The notes under the pieces: generated by a model
What the model saw: only the letters and a program-made list of their open reading frames with translations
Told to the model about the DNA's origin: nothing
Database searches by the model: none
DNA from: a bacterium
GTDB lineage: Bacteria; Armatimonadota; HRBIN16
Length of the DNA: 18,744 bases
Assembly: GCA_025057335.1 (NCBI GenBank)
Contig: JANWXG010000020.1
Coordinates: forward strand, 1 to 18,744
Direction of reading: 5' to 3'
Shown: piece after piece, positions 1 to 9,469 of the stretch
Layout of the letters: the number at the start of each line of letters is the position of its first letter
How positions within the stretch are numbered: position 1 is the first letter of the stretch
Made by a program: the position numbers and the translations under genes

Positions 1-1106
1 ACGAGGTGCTGTTCCCTGCGGAACGTCCTCGCGACCCCCGCTGGCAACGGCTGTGGGACCGTTATGTGCGCGAGCGGTTCCCCCTGCTGTTCGTGCGCGT
101 AGAGGGCAACTGGGACGCGCAGTGGCAGCGGTTCCTGAAGGAGCGCCATCCCCAGCGCTATGAACAGTTCCACTCGCGTTTTCCCGCTACCCTGCCGCAG
201 GACGACCTACACTTCGCTGACTGGGTGCTCTTTGTGGACACGGTAGTGCCCGCTGAAGCCAAGAGACTGGTCACTGTCGAGGGGCTGTGGCGCGACTGGT
301 TGCGCCAGAAGTATGGCACACTACAGGCGGTGAACGCCGCGCACGGCACAGCGTGGAAGCGCTGGGAAGAGGTATACCCCCCGCGTGCGGAGACCGATGT
401 GCTCACCTTCTGGCGCCACAAGGACGAGATTCGGCGCGAGTTCCTCACGCGCAACTACCGTCTGGTGCTGGACTACATCCTGTTTCACGGGCGCGCGCTG
501 TGGAATACCTTTGTGCTGGTGCTGTTGACCGTGCTGGGGCAACTCACGGTGCAGCCGCTGGCGGCGTACGGGCTATCGCGCTTCAACCTGCCGTATGCGC
601 ACAAGATTCTGCTTGCCCTGCTGGCGACGATGGCGTTCCCTGCCGAGGTGGCGATGATTCCCAACTTCCTGCTAATTAAGGAGCTGGGCTTGCTCAACAC
701 GTACTGGGCGCTGATACTGCCTGGGCTAGCGAGTGGGATGGGTATCTTCCTGCTGAAGGGCTACTTCGACAGCCTGCCCCGCGAGCTGTACGAGGCGGCG
801 ATGCTGGATGGCGCGAGCGAGCTGCGCATGTTCTGGAACATCACTGTGCCCCTGGCGATGCCCATCCTGGCGGTGATTGCGCTGGGCGCGTTCACCTCCG
901 CCTACGGCGGGTTCATGTGGGCGTTCCTGGTGGTGCAGAAGCCCGAGATGTGGACGATGATGGTCTTCCTGTGGCAGCTGGGGCGCGAGAGCTACCCTTG
1001 GGTGTGGATGGCGAGCCTCGTGATTGCTGCCCTGCCCACGCTGCTGGTGTTCATCCTCGCGCAGAAGGTCATCCTGCGCGGCATCATCGTGCCCACGATG
1101 AAGTAG
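1..1106 (+). CDS. Carbohydrate ABC transporter permease, MalG type, with large inserted domain (5' partial)
   Basis: The reading frame is open to the left window edge (in frame from base 3), so the N-terminus is missing; the GTG at 6 is probably internal. The C-terminal half (about residues 166-366 counted from that GTG) has hydrophobic segments near 166-188, 200-222, 232-250, 284-306 and 336-356 and a good EAA loop around 263-285 (EAAMLDGASELRMF then a proline-containing tail), the site where the ATPase docks in MalFGK-type importers. The family role is inner-membrane translocation of sugars. The first ~155 residues are not transmembrane; they would sit between TM1 (lost upstream) and TM2, outside the membrane. 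They contain Trp-rich segments such as WLRQKYGTLQAVNAAHGTAW, reminiscent of a motif in GH42-type glycosidases. Stop TAG lies 14 bp from the secA stop, convergent. Family is confident; the substrate is not visible. Confidence 0.88.
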   Translation, partial: EVLFPAERPRDPRWQRLWDRYVRERFPLLFVRVEGNWDAQWQRFLKERHPQRYEQFHSRFPATLPQDDLHFADWVLFVDTVVPAEAKRLVTVEGLWRDWLRQKYGTLQAVNAAHGTAWKRWEEVYPPRAETDVLTFWRHKDEIRREFLTRNYRLVLDYILFHGRALWNTFVLVLLTVLGQLTVQPLAAYGLSRFNLPYAHKILLALLATMAFPAEVAMIPNFLLIKELGLLNTYWALILPGLASGMGIFLLKGYFDSLPRELYEAAMLDGASELRMFWNITVPLAMPILAVIALGAFTSAYGGFMWAFLVVQKPEMWTMMVFLWQLGRESYPWVWMASLVIAALPTLLVFILAQKVILRGIIVPTMK

Positions 1107-1120
1107 AAATCACGTTATGG

Positions 1121-4144
<3,024 letters not shown>

Positions 4145-4243
4145 GGCGTACTCCTTCGGCGCATGTGAGGTGTTGCCCACTGGCTACTACGGTGTTATTT
4201 TCGGCTTCCTCCCCGTTGGGGAATACGGTAGATTCACAGATAC

Positions 4244-4273
4244 ATGTTACCAGTCATACAATGCAAATGTCAA
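4244..4273 (-). promoter_or_regulatory. Candidate sigma-70-type promoter of secA
   Basis: On the minus strand, a perfect -35 TTGACA (4268-4273) is followed after 18 bp by TAACAT (4244-4249), 4 of 6 to the -10 consensus. It lies about 100 bp upstream of the secA ATG, leaving an untranslated leader of roughly 90 nt. Inferred from sequence only. Confidence 0.5.
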
Positions 4274-4387
4274 TTGCTGAGGAGAGGGAGTGGTCGGCAA
4301 GCCTCCGTTCTGCCTTGCTGTGTGCGGGAAGCGGTTCTCGCAGTAGAGGGGGGAGAAAACGCACAGGAGTGCGCTCAATGGTTGGAC

Positions 4388-4411
4388 TGGAGGGCGAGGC
4401 TCCTGCCGAGC
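4388..4411 (+). repeat. Dispersed GC-rich repeat, GGGCGAGGCTCCTGCCGAGC family, first copy
   Basis: Core GGGCGAGGCTCCTGCCGAGC, usually preceded by TGGA. Its centre folds as GGCTC-CTGCC-GAGCC in the copies ending in CC. Forward copies or variants lie at 4388-4411, 4506-4525, 4732-4756, 4861-4884 and 13854-13878; reverse copies at 13819-13843 and 18276-18297; a half copy at 18209-18224. All are intergenic. Translated, they give LEGEAPAEP-like peptides in spurious ORFs. Confidence 0.8.
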
Positions 4412-4434
4412 ACGGTTATCATCCTGCCCTCACC

Positions 4435-4466
4435 CCCCTCCCCTCTCCCAGAGGGAGAAGGGGGGA
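4435..4466. repeat. Pyrimidine/purine hairpin of the CTCTCC...GGAGAG family
   Basis: A C/T-rich arm is followed by a G/A-rich arm: TCTCCC, loop AGA, GGGAGA, extended outward by C/G pairs after one mismatch. It is related to the two hairpins between the oxidoreductase and fucosidase genes (16779-16797 and 16855-16877). No T tract follows on either strand, so I call it a dispersed repeat and not a terminator. Confidence 0.6.
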
Positions 4467-4572
4467 TAGGAGATGAGGGGTAGATATTTCACGACACGGA
4501 CTGACAGGCGAGGCTTCTGCCGAGCTGCTGTAGCGCACTGAAGTGCGCACTGCGAGCAGGGGGGCTTGTAGT

Positions 4573-4588
4573 GCAGGCTTCAGCCTGC
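4573..4588. repeat. Short perfect palindrome GCAGGCT-TC-AGCCTGC
   Basis: Seven-base-pair perfect arms with a 2-nt centre, inside the repeat island upstream of secA. It resembles generic intergenic palindromes and no function is evident. Confidence 0.55.
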
Positions 4589-4608
4589 CAGGGGCACGCA
4601 ATCGATGT

Positions 4609-4711
4609 GTCATGCTGAGTCGAAGGCGAAGCATCTCTGAACCGTTTCCCTTGTCGTGCTGAGCGTGAGCGAAGGGGGTCGGAGATTCTTCGCTTCGCTC
4701 AGAATGACAGG
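4609..4711. repeat. GTCATGCTGAG...GAAGCATCTC / CTCAGAATGACA repeat pair
   Basis: Two adjacent members of a dispersed family. 4609-4637 reads GTCATGCTGAGTCGAAGGCG then AAGCATCTC. 4652-4711 begins TGTCGTGCTGAGCG and ends CGCTCAGAATGACAGG, so its ends are inverted repeats. Further copies lie at 4893-4921 and 13746-13803. Such elements occur widely between genes in unrelated bacteria; mechanism and function are not visible here. Confidence 0.7.
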
Positions 4712-4892
4712 AGAGCAGAATGACGAGAGACTGGAGGGCGAATCTCCTGCCGAGCCGTCAGGAATAGTCGCGACGGAGCGCGCCCCTCCAGCGACCCCTT
4801 GGAGGGATGCGCTCTGTCGCATCCACAGGCGCACGGCAGGGCGCAAGCCTCCCCCCACTCTGGAGGGCGAGGCTCCCTCGAGCCGTTCACGT

Positions 4893-4921
4893 GTCATGCT
4901 GAGCCGCAGGCGAAGCATCTC
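4893..4921 (+). repeat. Copy of the GTCATGCTGAG...GAAGCATCTC repeat
   Basis: Reads GTCATGCTGAGCCGCAGGCG then AAGCATCTC, differing from the copy at 4609-4637 at only a few positions. It directly follows a copy of the GGGCGAGGCTCC repeat (4861-4884), so the two families are physically nested or concatenated. Confidence 0.7.
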
Positions 4922-4925
4922 AATG

Positions 4926-4975
4926 AAACAGGCGGATTTTCTTTCCAGTCATAGCCCCCGAGTTCAGCCGGGGGG
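4926..4975. repeat. Relic of the compound repeat seen at 7996-8196
   Basis: Contains GGCGGATTTTCTTT, the complement of the AAATCCGCC end of the large repeat at 7996-8196, followed by CATAGCCCCCG and CCGGGGGG, an inverted repeat (CCCCCG 4955-4960, CGGGGG 4969-4974) like the one at 8091-8110. The remaining sequence to 5106 holds no gene or site I can recognise. Confidence 0.5.
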
Positions 4976-5106
4976 AAGATTCACGCAGCGCTCGCTTCTG
5001 CCGAGCGCTCCACGTGAAGAGCCAGACCGTTACTTTCCGAACACCCCTATCGCTGGGGAAAGCAGCGATGACGCGCAGTCTATCACAGGTTCGCCGCAGG
5101 AGAGAG

Positions 5107-5130
5107 GGGCAGAGCGTCGCGGCTCTGCCC
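5107..5130. terminator. Perfect hairpin downstream of the VWA gene
   Basis: GGGCAGAGC, loop GTCGCG, GCTCTGCCC: a perfect 9-bp stem just past the TAA of the VWA gene (5141). On the minus strand, the direction of that gene, it is preceded by an A tract but followed by CTCTCTCC and not a clean U tract. On the plus strand a TTTTT run comes 7 nt after it. It could act as a weak or two-way terminator. Confidence 0.45.
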
Positions 5131-5140
5131 AGTCGGGTTT

Positions 5141-6598
5141 TTATGTTTGGGGGGTTGCCTGCCGAATCATCTGCTCTACCTGTCGCGGGGTGATGGGGAG
5201 CGGTAACACTTTCACGTAGCGTCCGAGGCGGTGCTCCAGCTCACCCTGGGCGAAACCGTCACGCCGGCGAGGGGTCAGCACCATGATGTAGGTTCTCTCC
5301 ACTCGCACAGGCACCATCTGCCACTGTATCCACTCCTCGGGAGGCATCAGTTGGAACGCACGGGGGTCTACCTGGTAGCCCTGCAGTCGGTCGTCCGCTG
5401 TGCGCGCTGTAGCAAGCTCTTCCGCTGCCGCGTAATCTTCGTCCATGATGCCCCAGCTCTCGTACAGCGGCTGCTCGATGAACCGGGCGAAAGCATAGCT
5501 GCGTTTGCGGAAGACCGAGGCAGCCTCAGGCTCGAAGAACGCAGCGAGCTGCTGCAGTTGCTGATAGGAGGTGTGTAAGATGGTGCGCATGTTTGCCAGA
5601 AGTGGCTCGTCTGCCAGCGGGTGGTTGGTCATCTGCAGCAGCAGATTGCGCATCGGCGACATCAGTTCCTGTGCCTGCGCGGGATGATGTACTTCGCCCG
5701 CGCGGTCGAGCAGGTCGCGGGCTTGCCAGAGGAGGTAGTATGCCGTCACCTCATTACTGTTGCCGAACAGGGAAGGAGCGGGTATCGTCAGCCGAACCTC
5801 TTCGCCCGTGCCGACGACGGTGAAAGAGAGCGAGACCTCCTGGGGCAACTCGTCCACAGGGAAGACTAGGTTCTGCTTTTCGCCTGCCAGCAGGTCACCG
5901 ATGAGGTGCGTTTCGGTGCCGAATCGCACTACTACCTGGCTCAGCGCGCGGTTGGCTACCGCCCAGCGCTGCTCGCTGAACGCTCGCATGATGTCGTCGA
6001 CACTGCGGGCGAAGTAGTGTACGCCCCCGCCCGCTCGCGCCATTCCCGACATCAGGCGTTCATCATAGTCGCTCCCCACACCGATAGTAGTGGTCACGAT
6101 TTTGTACTCACGGTAGCTGATGCTCGCGTGGTGGCTGAGGCTCTCCGCATCCGTGAAGCGTCCCACATTCGCCAGACCATCCGACAGCAGCACGACGTGA
6201 CCGCCGGGCTGAAGCATCTTGGCGCCACGCACCCAACCGCCATACAGGTTGGTCATGCCGCCAGGGTGAATGCGAGCCACCACATCTGCCAAAGATTCCG
6301 AAGGCGGGGCAGGAGGAGAAAGCACCTCTACCTCGTCATCGTAAATGACAACCCCCACTCGGTCTATCGGGCGCAGGGAGCGAATCAGGCGAGCGGCAGC
6401 CTCGCGTGTGATGGCGAGTTTCTGTCCACTCATAGAGCCGCTGCGGTCTAACACGAGGGCGATGTGCGCAGGCGGTTCCGCTTCTGAGAGGGGAAGGTCG
6501 GCGGCGGTAATCTCCAGCATCAGCAACCTGCACCTCTCATCCGCGTGCGCGACGAGGCGAGCAACCAGCCAGGGCGACTCATACGTAGTGGTGTCCAA
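5141..6598 (-). CDS. Von Willebrand factor A (VWA) domain protein
   Basis: Start set at TTG 6598 (protein begins with Met then DTTTYESPWL): AAAGGAGGT lies about 8 nt upstream, whereas the GTG three codons earlier overlaps that Shine-Dalgarno. The product is 485 aa. Residues ~46-215 form a VWA domain with an intact metal-ion-dependent adhesion site: DRSGSMSG (D51, S53, S55), Thr in GGMTNLYGG, and Asp in LLSDGLANVG. The C-terminal half is alpha/beta without recognisable motifs; it has a Tyr/Gln-rich helix region (YQQLQQLAAFFEPEA). No signal peptide or membrane segment is seen, so it is probably cytosolic, unlike surface VWA adhesins. The family resembles Ca-activated-channel-like/YfbK-type VWA proteins, whose roles are largely protein-protein assembly. 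It lies 103 bp downstream of a MerR-like gene on the same strand but with its own predicted promoter. Exact function unknown. Confidence 0.9.
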   Translation of the reverse strand: MDTTTYESPWLVARLVAHADERCRLLMLEITAADLPLSEAEPPAHIALVLDRSGSMSGQKLAITREAAARLIRSLRPIDRVGVVIYDDEVEVLSPPAPPSESLADVVARIHPGGMTNLYGGWVRGAKMLQPGGHVVLLSDGLANVGRFTDAESLSHHASISYREYKIVTTTIGVGSDYDERLMSGMARAGGGVHYFARSVDDIMRAFSEQRWAVANRALSQVVVRFGTETHLIGDLLAGEKQNLVFPVDELPQEVSLSFTVVGTGEEVRLTIPAPSLFGNSNEVTAYYLLWQARDLLDRAGEVHHPAQAQELMSPMRNLLLQMTNHPLADEPLLANMRTILHTSYQQLQQLAAFFEPEAASVFRKRSYAFARFIEQPLYESWGIMDEDYAAAEELATARTADDRLQGYQVDPRAFQLMPPEEWIQWQMVPVRVERTYIMVLTPRRRDGFAQGELEHRLGRYVKVLPLPITPRQVEQMIRQATPQT

Positions 6599-6631
6599 AG
6601 ATACCACCTCCTTTTAGAACATCAAAAGTGT

Positions 6632-6672
6632 TGTAACACATATAGTGTATCATAAAAAGACGAAAAATGCAA
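6632..6672 (-). promoter_or_regulatory. VWA gene promoter with overlapping dyad (candidate operator)
   Basis: Minus strand: -35 TTGCAT (6667-6672), 17 bp, -10 TACACT (6644-6649) preceded by TATGA. Predicted start near 6637 leaves ~39 nt to the TTG. An imperfect dyad, TGTAACAC (6632-6639), 5 nt, GTGTATCA (6645-6652), with 6 of 8 arm positions matching, covers the -10 and the transcription start. A second small perfect dyad, GTGTT-GT-AACAC (6628-6639), overlaps it. The site lies between the MerR-like gene and the VWA gene, fitting a local operator; binding is inferred. Confidence 0.5.
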
Positions 6673-6701
6673 GAGGAGGAGGGGCGTTCTTCGGGGGAGG
6701 T

Positions 6702-7328
6702 TTAGGAAATCTGTTTGAGCAGTTCTCTCAGCCTCTGGTAAGCTTCCTGAAGGGCGTTTCGGAGGGGCTTCGCCTCGTCGAACTCCAGCGTCACCTCAGG
6801 CGTCAGCTGGATACGCGTCGTTTTCTTCACCGGCAGAGACGCGGCGAGATTCCGTCGCAGGAAGTGAGACACAGGGGGAAGTTCAGCAAGGTGCATCACA
6901 GGTATTTCCTGCAGGTGGTCGAGTTGCATCAGTTCAGCGGACAGCAGGTCGGTCACATGCTCTGCTCTATCAAGGGCTTCTGCAAACGATAAGCTTTGCA
7001 CCTTGTCCAGATAGTTTTGCACGGTCTGCGCGAGCTTCTCGATGCCCTCCGCGCGCTGATTGCGAATGACCTCCTCAATCAGCTCCAGCTTCAGCCCCAG
7101 ATGTTTGAACAGGCGCAGGGCGACCAGAATCACTAGGTGTTCATACCGATAGTGGGCTTTGCTACGAGGTCCTTCGGGAGGGGGAAGCAGCCCCTGCGAG
7201 GAGTAGAAGCGCAGAGTCCGCTTCTGCAGCTGCGCCTCCGGGATGGGACGCAACAGCGTGTTTGCGTTCTGCACCAGTTCATCCGCCGTGAAAGGCGCCA
7301 GTGTTTCGTAGTCCCTCAGCTTAGGCAT
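6702..7328 (-). CDS. MerR-family-like transcriptional regulator
   Basis: 208 aa, ATG start; the upstream region gives only a weak AGG-type ribosome site (GACAGG). Residues ~37-90 carry the second half of a MerR winged helix: KRTLRFYSSQGLLPPPEG, then HYRYEHLVILVALRLFKHLG and LELIEEVI, matching the usual RTLRYYE-GLL-P, YR-Y, L--I--L--LG-SL-EI layout. The normal first helix is replaced by a longer stretch (ADELVQNANTLLRPIPEAQL), so the N-terminal half of the motif is divergent. A helical dimerisation region (~95-140) follows, then a C-terminal segment containing TRIQLTPEVTLEF (~170-183), an effector-domain-like strand. No cysteine cluster is visible, so it is not a metal or redox MerR of the SoxR/CueR kind. 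Its neighbour is the VWA gene, the most likely target. Confidence 0.8.
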   Translation of the reverse strand: MPKLRDYETLAPFTADELVQNANTLLRPIPEAQLQKRTLRFYSSQGLLPPPEGPRSKAHYRYEHLVILVALRLFKHLGLKLELIEEVIRNQRAEGIEKLAQTVQNYLDKVQSLSFAEALDRAEHVTDLLSAELMQLDHLQEIPVMHLAELPPVSHFLRRNLAASLPVKKTTRIQLTPEVTLEFDEAKPLRNALQEAYQRLRELLKQIS

Positions 7329-7505
7329 GGAACCTGTCCGCTTTCATCAGAGAGTAGCAATCCGACCTCCTCGAAAACTGTTCCCTCTGCGAACGCTACC
7401 ATTATAGGATGGTTGAGCAGATTTTTACAACCCCCCATACGGGAATACGCCGTGATGTTCTCCTACTGTTTCGGGTATGCTATATGGGCGGGGAGGGAGC
7501 GACCG

Positions 7506-7940
7506 ATGGGTGAGCACCTGGGTTATCAGATTCTAGACCACACGGCGGACAAGGGCGTTCGGGCATGGGGCAAAACGCTGGAGGAGCTGTTCGAAAACGC
7601 CTCGCGGGGCATGTATCGGCTGGTGATAGACCCTGAGGGAAAGCGGGCAACGGTCTCCGTCCCGATTTCAGTGGAAGAGCCAGACCCCGTAGACCGTTCC
7701 GACTTGCTGGTGAAGTGGTTGCGCGAGCTCATCTACCTGACCGATGTGCAGAAGGTGGTGTTTACCGATTTTCGCGTGCATCGGGTGACGGAGACCACAG
7801 TGGAGGGCGAGGCGCACGGGCTGGTAGTGGAGGAGAACTCCATTCTGGACGGCGCGCCGGTGAAGGCAGTAACCTATCACGGGCTGCGCTTGGAACAGAC
7901 GCCACAGGGCTGGGAGGCGGAGTTTTACGTGGACGTGTAG
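7506..7940 (+). CDS. Archease (RtcB RNA-ligase activator family)
   Basis: 144 aa. An upstream-extended reading frame exists back to 7137, but homology begins at MGEHLGYQILDHTADKG and GGGAGGGAG lies ~6 nt before ATG 7506. The conserved N-terminal DHTADKGVRAWGKTLEELF holds the acidic metal-binding residues (D11, D15), and the C-terminus VKAVTYHGLRLEQ...FYVDV is the other family signature. Archease promotes guanylylation and multiple turnover of the RNA ligase RtcB, a tRNA-splicing/RNA-repair enzyme. No rtcB is in this window. The divergent 177-bp gap to the MerR-like gene contains a weak candidate promoter (TTCTCC 7458-7463, 17 bp, TATATG 7481-7486). The gene stands alone, followed by a repeat region. 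Confidence 0.93.
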   Translation: MGEHLGYQILDHTADKGVRAWGKTLEELFENASRGMYRLVIDPEGKRATVSVPISVEEPDPVDRSDLLVKWLRELIYLTDVQKVVFTDFRVHRVTETTVEGEAHGLVVEENSILDGAPVKAVTYHGLRLEQTPQGWEAEFYVDV

Positions 7941-7995
7941 GGTATCTGTCCGTTGTGTCCAGTGAGGGGTAGTCAGAAAGCTGAAGTTGGGGAGG

Positions 7996-8067
7996 GAAAT
8001 CCGCCTACGCGGATTGGAAGAGCCTGCGCAGGGGGGCTTTTGCATAGCCCACCATTTCAATGGTGGG
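7996..8067 (+). repeat. Compound direct repeat, copy 1
   Basis: 72 bp, near-identical to 8124-8196. It begins with AATCCGC-CTAC-GCGGATT, continues through GGAAGAGCCTGCGCAGGGGG and ends with the palindrome CCCACCATT-TC-AATGGTGGG. Short ORFs across it (peptides such as AHHFNGG) are by-products of the repeat. No transposase is nearby. Confidence 0.85.
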
Positions 8068-8090
8068 GGGAGATACAGAGACACCTGTCC

Positions 8091-8110
8091 CCCCCGATTA
8101 AAATCGGGGG
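8091..8110. repeat. Palindrome CCCCCGATT-AA-AATCGGGGG between the two direct repeats
   Basis: Nine-base-pair perfect arms with a 2-nt centre. A degenerate relative is at 4955-4974. It stands between the two compound direct repeats and looks like a third module of the same intergenic family. No T tract follows. Confidence 0.75.
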
Positions 8111-8123
8111 CTATGGTGAGCAG

Positions 8124-8196
8124 GAAATCCGCCTATGCGGATTGGAGGAACCTGTGTAGGGGGGCTTCTTGCATAGCCCACCATTTCAATGGTGGG
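8124..8196 (+). repeat. Compound direct repeat, copy 2
   Basis: 73 bp. It differs from copy 1 by a few substitutions and one inserted base in the GGGGGGCTTCTTGCATAG part. The first palindrome is AATCCGC-CTAT-GCGGATT; the terminal palindrome CCCACCATT-TC-AATGGTGGG is identical. The rest of the gap to 8340 shows no gene and no convincing promoter. Confidence 0.85.
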
Positions 8197-8347
8197 CTAC
8201 GGGCAAAGCTCCACCAATTCACATCTTGGCAAAGCACCAGTATCGATGCGGAACGCTCGTCGTGAAGTACGTAAGCCTGTCTCGCTGGCACGACGAAGTA
8301 TGACCCTACGGAGGGTGGAGGACGGATAGAATATCAGGAGCGCGACC

Positions 8348-9469
8348 ATGAGCGATTTCGTCTATATTTCCTGCCCTGGAGTGGAGGGGTATGATTTTTC
8401 CCCATCGCACCCGCTGCGTCCAGAGCGGGTGCTGCTTTCGCAGCAGCTGGCGCAGATGTTGGAAGTGTTGCACGACGAAGACATGGTAAGGGTCTCGCCT
8501 GCGTCGCCCGACCTCGTGGCTGAGGTACACTCGCCGCGCTACGTGCAGGTCGTGCGCGATCTGAGCGAGGGCAAGCATGTGCCGGGCTACTACGCCTTCG
8601 GCTTCGCCAGCGGAGACAACCCTCCGTTTCGGGGCATGTTCGAAGCCTCGCTGGCGGTAGTGGGCGCGTCGGTGGCGGCGGCGCAGGCAGTGATGGATGG
8701 CGTGCGGGTAGCGGTGAACCTCGCGGGCGGACTGCACCACGCCCGTTACGAGGAGGCGGCTGGCTTCTGCATCTTCAATGACCCCGCTGTCGCCATCCAT
8801 GTGTTGAAACAAAAATACCGCCGCGTTGTCTATCTGGATATAGACGTACATCACGGCGACGGCGTGCAGTGGCTATACTACCGCGACCCGCAGGTCTTGA
8901 CGATATCCATACACGAGTCGGGGCACTTTCTCTTCCCGGGCACGGGACATCCCGACGAGATTGGGGAAGCGGAGGGGCGCGGCACTTCGGCGAACATCGC
9001 CTTCGGGCGATACACGGACGACGAGGTCTGGTGGTGGGCGTTTCAACAGGTCGTGCCTCCGCTGTGGCGCTGGTTTCAGCCAGAGGTGGTGGTGCTGCAG
9101 ATGGGCGCTGACCCGCACTACACCGACCCGCTGGCGCACGCAGCGTTGACCACGCAGGGATGGTTGCGCGCAGTGCAGTGGGTGGTCGAGCAAGGCGTTC
9201 CCATCGTCGCTACAGGGGGTGGGGGCTACTCCCTGACGGCAGTACCCCGTATGTGGACAATGGCGCTGGCGACTCTCAAGGGGGTATCTGTGCCCCACGA
9301 GATACCGCCACAGTTCCCCTTGCATGACGAGGTGAAGACCCTGCATGACCCGCAGCCGCCGGAGGTGCCAGAGCGGATGCGCGATGCAGCTAAGGCGTTC
9401 ACGGAGCAGTCCGTGCAAGCGCTTCGACGACATCTGCAACCCTATGTGAGGTGGGACGAGACGACGTGA
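8348..9469 (+). CDS. Histone-deacetylase-fold (AcuC-like) zinc amidohydrolase
   Basis: 373 aa, ATG preceded by AGGAG at ~8 nt. All catalytic landmarks of the class I/AcuC arginase-deacetylase fold are present: GGLHHA (127-132, tandem His), GFCIFND, DIDVHHGDG (zinc ligands D166, H168), GADPHYTDPLAH (third ligand D255) and GGGGYS with the transition-state Tyr at 294. It should therefore be an active Zn-dependent deacetylase. Substrates in bacteria include acetyl-lysine on enzymes such as acetyl-CoA synthetase (AcuC) or acetylpolyamines; nothing here decides between these. No signal peptide, so cytoplasmic. The stop TGA overlaps the GTG start of the next gene (GTGA), implying translational coupling with the DUF697-like membrane protein. 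There is no acuA/acs in the window. Confidence 0.93.
   Translation: MSDFVYISCPGVEGYDFSPSHPLRPERVLLSQQLAQMLEVLHDEDMVRVSPASPDLVAEVHSPRYVQVVRDLSEGKHVPGYYAFGFASGDNPPFRGMFEASLAVVGASVAAAQAVMDGVRVAVNLAGGLHHARYEEAAGFCIFNDPAVAIHVLKQKYRRVVYLDIDVHHGDGVQWLYYRDPQVLTISIHESGHFLFPGTGHPDEIGEAEGRGTSANIAFGRYTDDEVWWWAFQQVVPPLWRWFQPEVVVLQMGADPHYTDPLAHAALTTQGWLRAVQWVVEQGVPIVATGGGGYSLTAVPRMWTMALATLKGVSVPHEIPPQFPLHDEVKTLHDPQPPEVPERMRDAAKAFTEQSVQALRRHLQPYVRWDETT

Noticed and set aside
5107..5130. Classical rho-independent terminator of the VWA gene
   Set aside because: The stem is perfect, but in the gene's own direction it is followed by a CT-rich stretch and not a U run, so I list it only as a possible terminator.
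4656..5219. Plus-strand frame of 187 codons upstream of the VWA gene end
   Set aside because: It is made of dispersed repeats (LEGESPAEP-like peptides) and runs into the VWA gene antisense. No ribosome site.
7137..7505. N-terminal extension of archease
   Set aside because: The added 123 residues overlap the MerR-like gene antisense and have no similarity to the family. The ATG at 7506 has a proper ribosome site and the canonical N-terminus.
7996..8196. Possible CRISPR array
   Set aside because: Only two long repeats, each internally palindromic, with a single unlike interval of 56 bp that itself contains a palindrome. No cas genes and no regular spacing.
7953..8265. Two short plus-strand ORFs downstream of archease
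   Set aside because: Their peptides (AHHFNGG repeated) are translations of the two direct repeats.
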